Origin: Euglena gracilis
Lineage: Eukaryota; Euglenida; Euglenophyceae; Euglenales
DNA: 64,000 nt
Reading direction: 5' to 3'
NCBI GenBank assembly: GCA_039621445.1
Contig: CP154956.1
Coordinates: forward strand, 84,626,474-84,690,473
Numbering within the stretch: position 1 is the stretch's first letter; each line of letters starts with the position of its first letter. The notes under the pieces were generated by a model. That model was not told where the DNA came from and searched no databases. It saw only the letters and a list, made by a program, of their open reading frames with translations. Below, piece after piece: positions 45,366 to 57,615 of the stretch. Made by a program: the position numbers and the translations under genes.

Positions 45366-45798
45366 TTGCGTGTTCTACACTCATACACTCAGGTTGTTGC
45401 ACGTTGTACCCCCCAGGCCTGGCCCCTTGGGGGCCCCATGCAAAAAAATATGCTCTCAAAACCCCATTTCTCATTCACTCTTCAGTCTGAAGTGCCGTTT
45501 TTTAAACTACATTTCATAACTTTGTAATAACGTGGGGATAATACTGGTCGTTCATTTCGGTCAGAAAGTGCCCCTGTGGTAAATTCTGCTATGGTCAAAA
45601 TGGCTGACAACACACATCAAAATTTTGGCAATGACCTTGTAACCTTTGCAGCTACCGTGCTCTATTATTGGAGAAGTGAAATGACAGAATTTATGATGCA
45701 CCTTGACAGAATTTCCTGGCTGTTTTTCCAGGGGGTTTTGAATTTTTTGCAGGTTTTTTGTGCAGAACGGCGTTGTTGTTTGAAATCATAATAATCAT

Positions 45799-45803
45799 AA
45801 CAA

Positions 45804-45893
<90 letters not shown>

Positions 45894-45937
45894 GCAGCAG
45901 CAACAACAACGACAACCATAACAACAACAACAACCAT

Positions 45938-45989
<52 letters not shown>

Positions 45990-46084
45990 GCAACAACAAC
46001 AACAACCATAACTACACCAACAACCATAACAACAACAACAACAACAACAACAACAGCAACAACCATAACAACAACAACAACCAT

Positions 46085-46172
<88 letters not shown>

Positions 46173-46209
46173 GCAGCAGCAGCAGCAGCAACAACAACAA
46201 CAACAACAA
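45799..46209. repeat. (CAG)n/(CAA)n compound microsatellite
   Basis: About 410 bp of nearly pure trinucleotides: CAG near 45808-45860, then CAA with interspersed CATAAC and CAG. It yields artificial poly-Asn, poly-Gln/Thr and poly-Leu/Val frames on both strands. No gene. Confidence 0.97.
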
Positions 46210-47298
46210 TGAAAATAACATAATTTTTACGAAACAGCCCTATCGTACAAAATGTGAGGGTTTTAGCTTGTTTTGGACCTATTTCATGTTTTTGGGTTTG
46301 GAAAAAGATTTTTATTTCGCCGCCTTTTGGGCGACCAAGAAAAATAAATTAGACTCAGAATCTTCATTGTCTTCATGATGATGGGGTTGGCAACAAATTA
46401 GAGTGGCCTCACATTTTTGGCAAATACTCGCCACACTGTCCGGCTGCCTTTCAGATTTCAGACTATGAACTCTTTATGAACAGGTCAGGTTGATTTTCTG
46501 CCAACTGCTGCCAGCTCAGAGAAAATTGGGCAACCACGGCATCCACAACAGAACAGCATCAGAATACAGCACCCCCCCCCCCTTTCAGTGGCTCCAATTG
46601 TGCTGGTATTTTTTTTTCAACTCCTGTGGGACCCACCCCCAAGCTTCCTTGCCAGGGCTTGCCAGTCTTTCTTGTCCTATGGCTTGGGGGAAAGGCACTT
46701 TTCTGGTTGTCTTTTAGGTTGTTTTTTTTTTGAAAGAAATCAATACAATTTGTTTTTTTTTGCAGTTTCTTTCAGATGATTCACAATTCCCCCAACAAAG
46801 ATCAACGTGGGGGGGGGAATTCATGTTTTAAGGATGTGCCGCTGTGCCCTGAGCAATGGTGTGGCATTGAAATCGTCTCTTTCCAGCGGTAGCAACCCCT
46901 ACGGCCCTGGAATTGCCGAGAGCCCATTCTCCAGTTTTGTCACCAACAGCCCAGCCAGGCCTTTGCACAACTATTCCTGGTGCACCTTGGGCGGGGGATC
47001 GGCTTGCGTTTGGTCGGCAGATTTGCCATTTGGGTCTACCGTTGGATAGAAACACTTTTTTTTTTGCATTGGAGTTCTTGCTATTTTTGAATGATGAGTC
47101 ATGGTGATTCTCAAACAAGGGCCTGAGTCCAACCAAAGGCGCAGGGAAACAAAATGGTTTTGAAAAGTAATGGATTTCCCACGATTGAGAACAGAGATGA
47201 AAGGCTCCATTGATTTGCCTTGCTAGGTTTCGAAGGTGTCTGCTCGTTCCAACCCTTAATATTTGTCTTCTTCAAAATAGATGCCATTTTTCAATTCA
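46210..47298. other. Unassigned stretch
   Basis: AT-rich with no supported gene. Short C-tract at 46571-46580. Confidence 0.4.
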
Positions 47299-47299
47299 A

Positions 47300-47337
47300 A
47301 TATATATATATATTTGAATACGTATATATATACATAC

Positions 47338-47380
<43 letters not shown>
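47300..47380. repeat. (AT)n microsatellite
   Basis: Interrupted TA dinucleotide tract, pure from about 47345 to 47380. Confidence 0.95.
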
Positions 47381-47381
<1 letters not shown>

Positions 47382-49040
47382 GTCCATTGAAATGCATATG
47401 CATGTACTCTTGAGTTCAGAAACACAAGCACAACAATAATATGTCCTCATCATTAATTAGTGCAATAATATTTTTTATTTTTCCTTCCAAATTTTCAGTT
47501 GTTTTTTTCTTCAGAAAAGCCAAATTTCCTTCTCTGAGTTGACATTGTGGAGTTTTTTGTGCTTATTGCAATTTTCAATGCAGCCCAGTATGAATGTTAT
47601 CTTTCCATTGTCTCTTTTGGGAAAATGCATTCTGATATCCAAAGGAAATCATGGGCAATCCCCCTCCTCCCTTGATTTTTGTTCTGAAATTGAGAGCATG
47701 CAATCAATCCATGAACTTGCAAAGCTGAGCGCCGCTCTGATCCATTGTGAACCGCAACAATGCCGACACATCTTTTGCCTTGTGACCTCGAAGCTGTCAG
47801 AAATGTTGATAAGATAAGATAATTGAACTTAAAGTTTTTCCCTCGATGATGTCAGTCAATGGGCGGGAGGGGGGGACACAGAAGAAATTCCAAGCAGTCC
47901 TCCTTCCGAGCAGAAAGTGCACACCCCCAGGGGAGCTCCCAAAGGATTTTACATGCAATTTTTTTTTGCGTTTTCTTTGTGTCGAGTTTTTTTTTGGCCC
48001 ATGTTGTGCCCCCCCCCCCCCTTGCTATAAGGAAGTCTCATCAAGTTTTTTAAACGAGTGTCAGAGGCAGAGTGCATACCCAGTTTTAAAATGGGAAGGC
48101 TTTGCGTCATATTTTCCCGGCTGTAAGTTGGACCTTTTGTTTCAGTCACCCCTCCCCCCATGAGTTCGACTGAATTAAAGTTGGTTCCGATTTAGAAAAA
48201 ATATCTGTTGATTCCGCTATCCTGGGTCCGTTTTGGGGGCCTTTCCCTTCCACAAACACCCATTCTTTGGAAAAAGCCAAATTCACTTCTACCCCCCCCC
48301 CCCCCGAAGCTGCTGTCACCACCTGAGTTTGTCAGGGTCTCTGGTAATGTCCCACCTGTAAGATGATTTTCAAGGGTATAGGTTTTAGACAAAATGTTCA
48401 GCTGGTCGGGGGGGGGGATGGGACACAGAGGCGCTGGATAAAGCACAGGTGGGGGGAACCGTGCACTCCAGGGGAGGTGTTGGGAAACAATTGACTGGTT
48501 TGTCAAAAGCGACGGGATTTTTTCCCCACAAAGGAGAGGATCCTGCCCCACAAAATGGGTGATTGACAAGCAGGTGACCGGCCATTCTGCAGTCCCCCAA
48601 AGTGACAAGTGCAAAATATACAGGTTGGACGATGAGTTGACTGGCAAACCCCGCCCAGTGATAACACCCCTAAGAGAGGTAATTGACAAATGGGAGTTTA
48701 TGCTGGGGGTGAGCTGGGGGTCTCTCCCAACTCTTCAGAGTAAGAGCAAAGCTTACCCCTGGGCAAAGGGGGGGGGGTAGAACTCCCCCCCCCACCCGTG
48801 GGCAGGTGGGAGAACCGGCGGATTATCACCATGACCCGGCCCTGTTCCCATTCTTTTTTACAGTCACGATCGACTGGATTTCTAGTTTCTGAATGACCTC
48901 CATTAAATCCCAAACTCCCAGGCCAGGCCCGAAGTATTCACCCTGAAGGGGTCAAACTGGGTAGAATTAGCCAACCCTCCCCCCCAGTTTCAATTCTGTC
49001 ATTTCGCCGGGGTCAGGTTTTCGGTCAAAAAATCAGTTTT
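47381..49040. other. Unassigned stretch
   Basis: No recognisable gene. C/G tracts at 48009-48020, 48293-48305, 48409-48417, 48770-48793 and 49121-49130. The 165-aa minus frame (48689-48192) has no motif. Confidence 0.4.
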
Positions 49041-50200
49041 TCGAAAATATCTCGAGAAAACGTAAGTTATTTCCGGAAGCGTCAGTCAAGCCAAATGTGC
49101 CCCCGGAGGCCGTTTATCACCCCCCCCCCCATTCGCCGTTTTGGCTGTCGACACGCCTGGCCCGTGTTCTGGCGTGCTTTTGCAGTCCAAAACGGCCGTT
49201 TTTTGGGGGCCGTTTTTTTGGTAAAAAAACTGATTTTTTCAAAATATCTCGTCAATGAAGCAAAATAAAAGAAAATGTCCAGAGACCAAAAATGAAGAAT
49301 GCCCGATCCAACCATGCTTTACTTTTCCCCCCAACCCCCACCTAGCCTGAGTTACGGCCATTTTTCGGCCGATTTCGGCCCATCTCTGGGGCCATTTTGG
49401 GCTGTTTTCGAGTCGAAAAACCGACGCTTCCAAAATATCTCGGAAATGAAGCAAAAATCAAAGGAAATGTCGGGGACTAAATTGAAGCCCTTTCAACGCC
49501 CTATCTAATGGTATTTTGATTTCTCTGAATCCCCGCCAATCCCGAGATATGGCCGATTTACGGCCCAAAACAGCGCGGCAGGCTTCCAACTCTCCCGGTT
49601 TTCCATTTTTTTTGGAAAAAATCGATGTTTCCAAAATATCTCGGAAATGAAGCAACATTAAAGGAAATGGCAGCCTCCAACTAAAGGGACCCCCCCGGGG
49701 GGGGGGGGGCGGTCCCTGTAGTTGGATCAGGGGGCGGCAATTTTTTTTTGTGTTAATGATGGAATAGGGTTAGGTGCGCGAGTTAGGGTTAGGGTTAGGC
49801 CTAACTTGTACACCGAACACCCGTCTATAATTTAGGCCTAACCCTAACCCTAACTCGCGCACCTAACCCTATTCCATCATTAACGCAAAAAAAACTATTT
49901 TGACCCCCTGATCCAACTGTAGGGACCCCCCCGGGGGGGGGGACCCCCCCGGGGGGGGGGTCCCTTTAGTTGGAGGCTGCCAAGGAAATATCCCTCGATC
50001 CAAAATAAAGCGCTTGCAACGCTCTATCTAAAAGTATTTCGATTTCCCCGAAACTCCACGGCTAGCCTGAGATATGGCCATTTTCAGCCGTTTCGCTCCA
50101 AACCTGTGCTCTTTTGGTCCGTGTCCAACTTAGCCTTTTTTGGGCCATTTCGGGGTCAAAAAAAAGTCGAAAATTTAAAATTGTCTCCAAAATGGCTGTG
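49041..50200 (+). repeat. ~195-bp tandem repeat family, about five units
   Basis: The landmark AAAATATCTCG recurs at about 49044, 49241, 49432 and 49632, spacings of about 192-200 bp. It is followed by AATGAAGCAAAATCAAAGGAAATGTC and later by GCCTGAGTTACGGCCATTTTT. The fifth unit is split by the foldback element 49669-49981 and ends near 50200. Relatives lie at 11327-11615 (inverted) and 54570-54780. Non-coding. Confidence 0.8.
49669..49981. mobile_element. Foldback element with TTAGGG-repeat arms and 8-bp target duplication
   Basis: 313 bp, flanked by the direct repeat AAGGAAAT (49661-49668 and 49982-49989). Terminal inverted repeats GGCAGCCTCCAACTAAAGGG are perfect for about 21 bp and are followed by C/G tracts. 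The two inner arms (49756-49800 and 49835-49884) are complementary and carry GTTAGGGTTAGGGTTAGG and its complement, so nearly the whole element can fold on itself. Neighbouring units of the host tandem repeat read straight through the insertion point, confirming insertion. No coding capacity. Confidence 0.88.
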
Positions 50201-51290
50201 CTGCTGGGCCGCCGGCCGGCTGTGCCGCCGGCCGGGGTGGGCTGCTGGGCTGCTGGCCGGACCGGGCCGGGCCAGGCCACCCTGTGCTGCAACGAGCCTA
50301 AGACTTCTGCTGCAGCATGGCAGCATCAGGCACGTAAAGAGACACAAAACCTGGTTTTGAAGTGTGTTTTTCTTCTCAACACTGACCATCTTTTTTTGGT
50401 ATCGATGAAGGAACCCAGAAATCTTTGCTTTCTACTACCCCCCCCCCCTTGGTGTGATTTTGAACGTTGGGAGGGCACAACAGCAGTTTTTAATGGTTTA
50501 ATTGAGTAAATTCAAACGTGGGTTTGAATGCGCAAGAAATCGTGGGGAATGCAAGCTGTGATACTTCGTTTTCTCGATTTTCAAAGCATTCATCATAACG
50601 CCAGAAGCCGCCTGTTCTTGGATCTTCGAACAGCATACAGGAGACAGCGTCCCACATCCAACAGCATTGAAAAGGTGCAAAGGATGTCGCTCAGTGGCTC
50701 TGAAGTTCCCCGTCCTCTGGCGAAACAGGGAATTTCTTAAGGATTCCTGAGGGGGACTTCCAGCCGAAAAAGGAGGGGCGCGGGCTTGAAAAAAGGGGCT
50801 GGCTGGACCTCTGGGCTGCCAGCAGCCAGGCTGGACCCGCCTCGTACCTGAAAACTTTCAAGAAAAACCCCCCATGTGTATTTGAGACACACCCAGAAAA
50901 GCGTCAAATTTTCTTTGTCTCTGCCAGCCGTTGAACCCAATTTTATTTCGCCAGACCCTCAGTTGGGGGTCCGCGGCCCGCCTCAGAAGGCTGGCTGGAT
51001 GGCCCACCGAAAAATGTGAGGTCCCCTTTGGCTTAGAAATTCCCTGGTGGGCGCCCGTGAACTCTCTCGAAGGTCTCCACCGCACCCCTGCAATGCGGGG
51101 AGACCGCACTCTGCATTGCACCGGTTGACCAATTCTACTGTTTCTTAGACGTCGCCTGGTCCGTGCTTTCCACCGGGAGTATCTTCCCAGCAGTTTTTGA
51201 AATGTGTCCCGCAAATAATCATCAGCTGGCGGCAATTATTATGAATGGCAATGAGGGATTTTCATTCCAAAATATGTGCATGGGGTGCAG
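50201..51290. other. Unassigned stretch with a GGCCGG-rich patch
   Basis: 50205-50285 is a GCCGGCC/GCTGG low-complexity patch similar in style to 58000-58140. The rest has no supported gene; the 125-aa minus frame at 51235-50858 is unrecognised. Confidence 0.35.
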
Positions 51291-51535
51291 AGGTTTTTTT
51301 AATTTTCGTGACCCGGGAAGAGGGGGGTCCATGCTGACCCCCCCCCCCCCGGGATGTGGGGGGGGTCAGGCCGATTGGGAACCGCCTCTGGCGGGGTGCC
51401 CAGGTCTTTTATTATCGGCGCAAAGTGCCTAAAATTTTTGGGACCCTAAAAATGACCCCAAGAGTGGGTTCCCCCCAGGGGTGGGTGGGTGGGTCCGGAC
51501 CCCCCAGGTCCTAAAATGTCCTCTGATGGCGGAGT
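51291..51535. repeat. GGGTCCGGACCC / GC-hairpin repeat, copy 1
   Basis: Order of landmarks: TTTTCGTGACCCGGGAAG, a C-run, GGGTCAGGCC, the hairpin TCGGCGCAAAGTGCC (51415-51429), AAAATTTTTGG, a CCCC tract, GTGGGTGGGTCCGGACCC, AGGTCCTAAAA, CCTCTG. The same order occurs at 55690-55920. Probably a mobile element whose ends are not resolved. Confidence 0.65.
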
Positions 51536-52680
51536 TAGAGGACACCAGTGATTTCTTGTGGGAGGCCAGCAAGCAGGGCCAGTTATTGGAATTTTTCCAG
51601 TTTCTTTATCCCCAGTAACCGGTGCGAAGCAGCCGAATTTTTTGGACCCCCAAAACCTGCCAAAGAATGCCCCTTGGCATTTTTTTGGCATTTTTTTTTG
51701 GAGCATAACCCGCCAAAAAAGGACATCAAAAACTCCATTTCCATTTTGGCGCGCAGCCTCGTCCCAGTTGGGGGGGGACCTCAGACCCCCCCCCACCCTG
51801 AGGGCTAGTGGCTTTTTTCCAGTGGCTAGTGATATGGCAAGCTATTGGACCCCCGGGGTCTTTAAACAAAAGCCTGGTTGCGAGCCACCTTGGACGCTTT
51901 TCAAGGAACCCCAAAAATGTTGGCCCGAATGCCCCAAACCCTGACCCGAGTAGTCAAGCAATTGTGATGGTCTCCGAAATCAATCCCCCTTTGAAAGATT
52001 GAAAATCATAAACCTGATAAAATCATAAACCTGATTTTTTTCAAGGTTGCGGATCAATTGCTTTCACTGGTCCCCGGGACTTCTAACTCGTGGAGCTTTC
52101 CAGCTTCTGGCATTTTCATTCCCGAAAATAACACTTGGGTTGCTGACCTGGGGGGGGGCAGGTCTCCATCCGGCTCCTCCTTTTGGCCTTTAAACAGAGC
52201 TATTCACCAAACCCTGGGAATTAGAAAGCCCTGGCCATATCCTAAGGATGGATTTTTCTCCTTGTACGTGTCCTGCTTTTCTTGAGTTTTTGTTCGATGA
52301 GAGAAAGCCGCCCCTTGTTCCCATCGTTTGCTAAGCAGAAGGCAGCAGGACGCCAAACAAGCAGCAGCGTGCCATGCCGTCGATTGTGAGAACACAGTTT
52401 TGAGGATACAAGGTGCAATGTTTTTTTAAACCCTTGCCAAAACTCTTTTTGTTCAACGAACCCCTTTGGCAGACAAGATAAACTGGGGAGGTCATTTGGT
52501 TCGAAAAAATCCCCAATTGTGGGACATTTCTGACGTTTCTCGTGGTTTCGCTTGCGATTTTCGGCAGGCAGATAGTTTCGCAGCCCTGGCACTGTCGATT
52601 GTCCTTGTTTTCAATCAACATTTTCTGCCATTTTGCGAAGTTGGGTGATACCCAAAATAAACAGAACAGCAACAGTCTTG
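51536..52680. other. Unassigned stretch
   Basis: No recognisable gene. Small frames up to 128 aa without motifs. Confidence 0.4.
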
Positions 52681-52681
52681 A

Positions 52682-52785
52682 TAATGCCTGATTATTTCTG
52701 ATGAGTGTTCTTATTGTGTCTGATTATGGATTACGTCTGATTATGGATGATTTCTGATTATGTGTCTGATTATGTGTTTTTCTCT
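52682..52785. repeat. TCTGATTATG minisatellite
   Basis: Six to seven irregular copies of (G)TCTGATTATG spaced 12-25 bp apart. Confidence 0.7.
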
Positions 52786-54099
52786 ATTTCAGCGCGAAGC
52801 ATCAAGAATTTTTTTGTCGCAACATTGACCCTCCGAAATTGGGTCCCCCGACTCCCCTAGGGGCGCAGGGGCGGGTGTGTGGGTCCGGACCCCTGGGTCC
52901 TCAAGAAAAAGTTTTCAGTCCACGGACTTTGACCCATTTTGGCTTGAGTGAGCCCTTCCATGTCGGATCAGCTTTCAGAATTTGACTGCATGTTTTTTCC
53001 TAAGTCCCCCCTCCTTTCCTTGGGCTCGGTGGGTCTCGGTGTGTCTTTCCCCGGGCCCGGCAAGTACTGCCATGGTGCCCCGGGTCCCACCTTTGGTCCT
53101 TCCCCAGTTACAAATAACCGGAAATAATTAATTGTTCAGCTCAATCAAGCTGGGTTATCGATCCAAATTTCCAGTCCTGGTGTGTGCTCTGGCTGCCATT
53201 GCTTGATGATGCCTTCCTCTCTTCCCTTGACTTCGCTTTTGTTTTCCGTTTGTTGTGATGGCCTGCCATCACTTCGATTCGCCGGCAAAAACAGTTCTGC
53301 ACTGTTGACTCCATCCCATGGGGTTTTGACCTCCAAACATCCAAGCTGCAGCTGGTTGTGGGTGAGGTTCCAGGTAAAAAAAGACACGGTGTGATCTAGT
53401 CTTTGTGGGTTGTTCCCTCCGGCACAATAAAACCCTTTGGTGCCACTGCGACGCTTGGCACCTCTCCAACCTCTTACTCATCTCCTCATTCAAATAATTT
53501 TTGTACGTCCTTCTTCTGTTTCCATTTTCAAGTTTTCACCATTTGCTTGTTGAATTTCCAATGCTGTTTTCGAGAGACGTTTTTGTTTTGATGATGAAGC
53601 ATTTTTCAATGTGCTCCAAAATCATTGACATGAAGGTTGGATTTTGTTTCTTTACCAACGCATGAATAAATTAACTGCATTCATTTTTTTGGTATTATAT
53701 GCATCCAGACAATCTCTTCAATTGCGGAGATGGTAGTTGCGGTTGCCTGCTCGCATTCCAAGCTACCTCCCCCTCGCAACCTGTTCTTTCTGCTTTGTCT
53801 GATCTGTCTCCAAAAGCCTCCACTCAAAGGTGTTATTTGTTTGCGGCACAGCATTGTGTTGTTTGATATTTCAAATTTAAACTCCCCTGTCCACCAATCA
53901 TCAAACCCCAAATACCATCTTGCTGTTGACATTGATTGCAGCCTCTAGTTTGATGAAAAGGATTTTGATAGGTGTGCAAAAAACAATCATTCTTCGATTT
54001 CAGCTGAAAAAGATCCAGCATCAATGTTATTTTCCCTTGTTTTTTTAATATCTTTCGCAGTTAATGAAAGAATGAGCCACATTTCTGACATTCTTCTTT
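52786..54099. other. Unassigned stretch
   Basis: Another GTGGGTCCGGACCCCTGGGTC fragment lies at about 52878-52900. The remainder shows no gene. Confidence 0.4.
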
Positions 54100-54187
54100 T
54101 TTTCCTCTCCTTCCTCTTCCTCTTCCTCTTCCTCTTCCTCTTCCTCCTCTTCCTCCTCCTTCTCCTTCTCTTCCTCCTCTTCTTCTA
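54100..54187. repeat. (CTTCCT)n pyrimidine tract
   Basis: Near-pure TTCCTC hexanucleotide-like tract of about 88 bp. Confidence 0.9.
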
Positions 54188-54329
54188 GCGATCCACTGCC
54201 GTTGATGTGAATTTGCGGTTTCTTTTTTCAAATGAACGTGGCCGTACTATTTGGTCCAATGTGATGACCAATGATGGTTTCTCTCATCCTTGGAGCAGAC
54301 ATTCATTTACTGTGGTACACCAAGGTTGT

Positions 54330-54490
54330 CATTTTGTGGTTCACTGTGGACACCAGAATTTTTTTTGTGGTTCACACATGGACACCAAAATTCTTTTTGT
54401 GGTTCACCTGTGGACAACAAAAAATTTTTGTGGTCCACCTGTGGACACCAAAAAATATTTGTGGTTCACATGTCGACACCAAAATTTTTT
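54330..54490. repeat. ~31-bp minisatellite, block 1 (GTGGTTCACCTGTGGACACC)
   Basis: Five units of TTTTTGTGGTTCACCTGTGG then ACACCAAAA, about 31 bp apart. Each unit is almost palindromic (TTTTGTGG against CCACAAAA-like). A second block of the same unit is at 55128-55262. Confidence 0.85.
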
Positions 54491-54569
54491 CCCATCGCCT
54501 GCTGACATTTGCATCATTATTTTTTTCCCTTCTCAACAGCAATGAAGGAATCTTCTTTGAACATGTTTG

Positions 54570-54780
54570 CCCCAATGAAAACGAAGCAAAATCAAAGGAA
54601 ATGTCCGGAGACCTAAATTGAAGCCCTCACAATGCCCTATCTAACGGTATTTTGATTTCCCCTCAACTCCCCGTCTAGCCCGAGGTACAGCCATTTTTTC
54701 GGCCAGTTTTGGCCATTTTGTATAGTTTTGGCCTGTTTTGATTTAGCCGTTTAAGGCCATTTTTGGGTTAAAAAGGTCGA
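54570..54780 (+). repeat. Single unit of the ~195-bp tandem family
   Basis: ACGAAGCAAAATCAAAGGAA, GACCTAAATTGAAGCCC and GCCCTATCTAACGGTATTTT match the array at 49.0-50.2 kb. The downstream 54780-54905 resembles 9810-10010 in reverse complement. Confidence 0.75.
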
Positions 54781-55127
54781 AAAAAATTCGAAAAATTCGA
54801 AAAAAAATTCCCCAAAACGATGTTTCCCGGACCCGGAAGAACCGTTTTTGAGCCGAAAATGAGCGTCCCCCCCCGGTCCCCCCACTTTTGATCCGGAAAT
54901 CGAGAAGTTTCGGCGACTGAAAACTGGAGGTATGAGGGCGGTTCCCCCCCCCCCCCCCCCTCCTCTGAGATTCCTATGCAGGCCTGGGGGTGTGATTTGC
55001 TGCCACACTTTACGGATTGAGCCGGAGCCAAGGTCCACGATTTGGTTGGTCTCAAGACAATCTGCTTTTAGTTGCAAAACACTTGATTTTTTTTCGATCC
55101 TGAATCAAGTTTTGTGGGCAACAACAA

Positions 55128-55262
55128 TTTTTATGGACACCAAAAAACTTTTTGTGGTTCACCTGTGGACACCAAAAAATATTTTGCGGTTCACATGTGG
55201 ACACCAAAATTTTTTTTGTGGTTCACCTGTGGACACCAAAAAAAACTTGTGGTTCACATGTC
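55128..55262. repeat. ~31-bp minisatellite, block 2
   Basis: Four to five units identical in type to 54330-54490 (GTGGTTCACCTGTGGACACC), the last one truncated. About 640 bp of other sequence separates the blocks. Confidence 0.85.
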
Positions 55263-55689
55263 TTTTGTGGACCACACTAAATGAATGTCCGCCTTGGGGT
55301 TTGCTCATGTGTATCACGACCAAGCAATGTGCAATATGAAAATACAAGAAGCAAAACCTGTAGCCACCATAAGGAATGGTGATTGCTGTCGATGGTGAAC
55401 CACAAGGCTGTTTTCTTGACAAATTTTGTTCAAGCAGGGGTCTTCCTATTCTGCCACCTGTTCCCCCTCTGTGGTTGCAGCTCAGAATTTTGGATGTCAG
55501 TGTGGCTGGCTTTCGTCGCACATCGCCTGCTCCTGTCTGCCTGCTTCTAATCCATGAGCCCAGTATCTTTCGGGCCATTGGGAGCAGGGATTTTTTTAAT
55601 GGTTGGATGGACCGCCGGGAGGGGGGGGAGGGGGAGGGATATGTGGGTTGCCAGACCCCCTCCCAGGGGGGGTTGCGGGCAGAGATTTT

Positions 55690-55990
55690 CTGAAGTTTCG
55701 TGACCTGGGGGGAAGAGGGTGGGTGGGTCCTGGCTGACCCCCCTCCCCCAGGGGGTCAGGCCAGGTGGGCCGGAGGCGGGGTTTTGTTCTATTTTCGGCA
55801 CAAAGTGCCGAAAAATTTTTGGACCCAAATTTGACCCCCAAAAGTGGGTCCCCCGAGCCCCCCCCCCCCCCCCAGAGGGTGGGTGGGTCCGGACCCACCG
55901 GGTCCTAAAAATCCTCTGGTCGGACGAAGTGGGTCCCCTTGGAGGGGGTTTTCCAACATTTTTTTGGCGCAAAGCTCCAAATTTTTTGTA
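55690..55990. repeat. GGGTCCGGACCC / GC-hairpin repeat, copy 2
   Basis: Same landmark order as 51291-51535. Contains a perfect 10-bp hairpin TTTTCGGCAC-AAA-GTGCCGAAAA (55792-55814) and a second hairpin, TTTGGCGCAAAGCTCCAAA, at about 55963-55982. Confidence 0.68.
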
Positions 55991-57615
55991 ACCCCAAAAG
56001 TTTTTTGTCCACAAAAGTTGGTCCCTTGGACCCCCTTCCCAATTGGGGTCGGGGTGGGAAGTTGGTGTTGAGTTAGGTGGTAGGCGGGGGGGTCTGAACC
56101 TTGGGGACTGGATGAGCATTTTTTTGCATTTATTTTCAACGAAAAATCAGTCTTGAGTCCGAGCCCCCCCCCCCCCCCAGGGCTTCCCATGCATCCCTGG
56201 GGTGGGGGGGCGCTCCCTGGGTGGGTGGGGACCCAGTCTCAAACAACTCCCTGATTGGGAGGTGCTTTCACGCTGTTTGCGCCGAAAACTGCTGTCTGCC
56301 TGTCTTCCCCTTCTGACCTCACCATTGCCGTTGATCCTGTTGTGGTCTGCCTTCTGTTTCATTTGGGTCATTTTTCCTCGGCTACATTGAGAGGTGAATC
56401 TTTCTGCTTCTGTCCTGCCTCTCAATGATGAAGAGTCCCACCTCTTTCGTCCAGCCCCATCCCAGGGACTGCAGCATGATTTTTTTATATGAAACCTTTT
56501 GTGAGTGTCAACCACGATTTCATCTTAATGATAATAATTATTACTATCATGTTGATAATAATTTCTGCCTGCCGGGATACGGCTCACAGTGTTACAAAGT
56601 TCGGTGCGAAAACACCAATTCAATGTAATGCTGATCGAGCATCTCATTCGGCCTGGCCAATTTATTCAATTGATGCACAATACAAAGCTGTTTCTTTTGT
56701 GCATTGTCTTGTTTGGAATGCCCAAATAACATATGACAAAAAATAACTGGCAAGGAGAGCCCCTTGGAAACGATGCTTTTTTGGCTCTGGATACTAATTA
56801 TGTATATATGGCTCTGGATACTAATTATTTTAGGTAGCAAGTTTGCGAAAGGAGACGAGGTGCTCCAAAAAAGTGCACAGAAATCTTTAAGATGCGAATG
56901 ATGTCCAGGGAACTAGGAGCGATGTGCAAGCTGTGATTGCTTCTAACGTCGTTATTGTGCGGCATTAAATCAGCCACTTTGAATGCACAATTTTAGGTTA
57001 GGTGGGTGTGTCTCCCTTGCACAAATGGGGGGGGGAATTTGGAACCACCACCACCTGGTCCAATAATCAATCAATCAGAAACCCTGAGGGATGCTAATTT
57101 TCGAGAGTTGTCGGTGAATTCCTCGTCTTGCAGTGATTCATGTCTCCCACCTCCTTGTCTGAATGGGGATGACGCCCTCATGGAATTAGGCGTCTCCCTG
57201 CACTGCCGGTGAATTGTTGCCAATGGCGCAACCTGAAGCAGGTTTGGCGTATCGCTCCATTCCCCCGCTTCTTCAATATCATTATCATTAGCATTCATAC
57301 ACTTTCTTATTTTGATTTGGGAGACGGTTGGGATTTGTATTTTTTTCCTGGCTGGCCCACATATGGGGGTGGGGGTAGGGATGAATCACCTTGGCCTGAC
57401 TGGAAGCAATGGTGGGTGAACAGAAACAAACAGGGGTCAAAGGGTCAAAGGTACAAGCAAGCAACAGGAACGGCAAACACAAGAACAACTACACACAAAA
57501 CAAGAATGAGGAGTTGTATCACGTACAGGGTGGTTTGTTGCCGGTCTGAGTTAAGGCAAAGTTATCCCCCATGGTCATATTTGAGGGGGGGAAGGTCGCC
57601 AGGGTATTCAGCGTT
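55991..57615. other. Unassigned stretch
   Basis: No supported gene. GGCTCTGGATACTAATTAT is duplicated in tandem at 56773-56827. AT-rich in 56500-57000. Confidence 0.4.

Noticed and set aside
45758-46378. 206-aa poly-Asn frame and poly-Leu/Val antisense frames
   Set aside because: Direct translation of a CAA/CAG microsatellite; no codon structure outside the tract.
49756-49884. TTAGGG repeats considered as a chromosome end or interstitial telomere
   Set aside because: Only about three repeats per arm, arranged as inverted arms of a transposon-like element with a target duplication.
54330-54490. 31-bp repeats considered as CRISPR-like
   Set aside because: Units are contiguous with no unique spacers and lie in a eukaryotic window.
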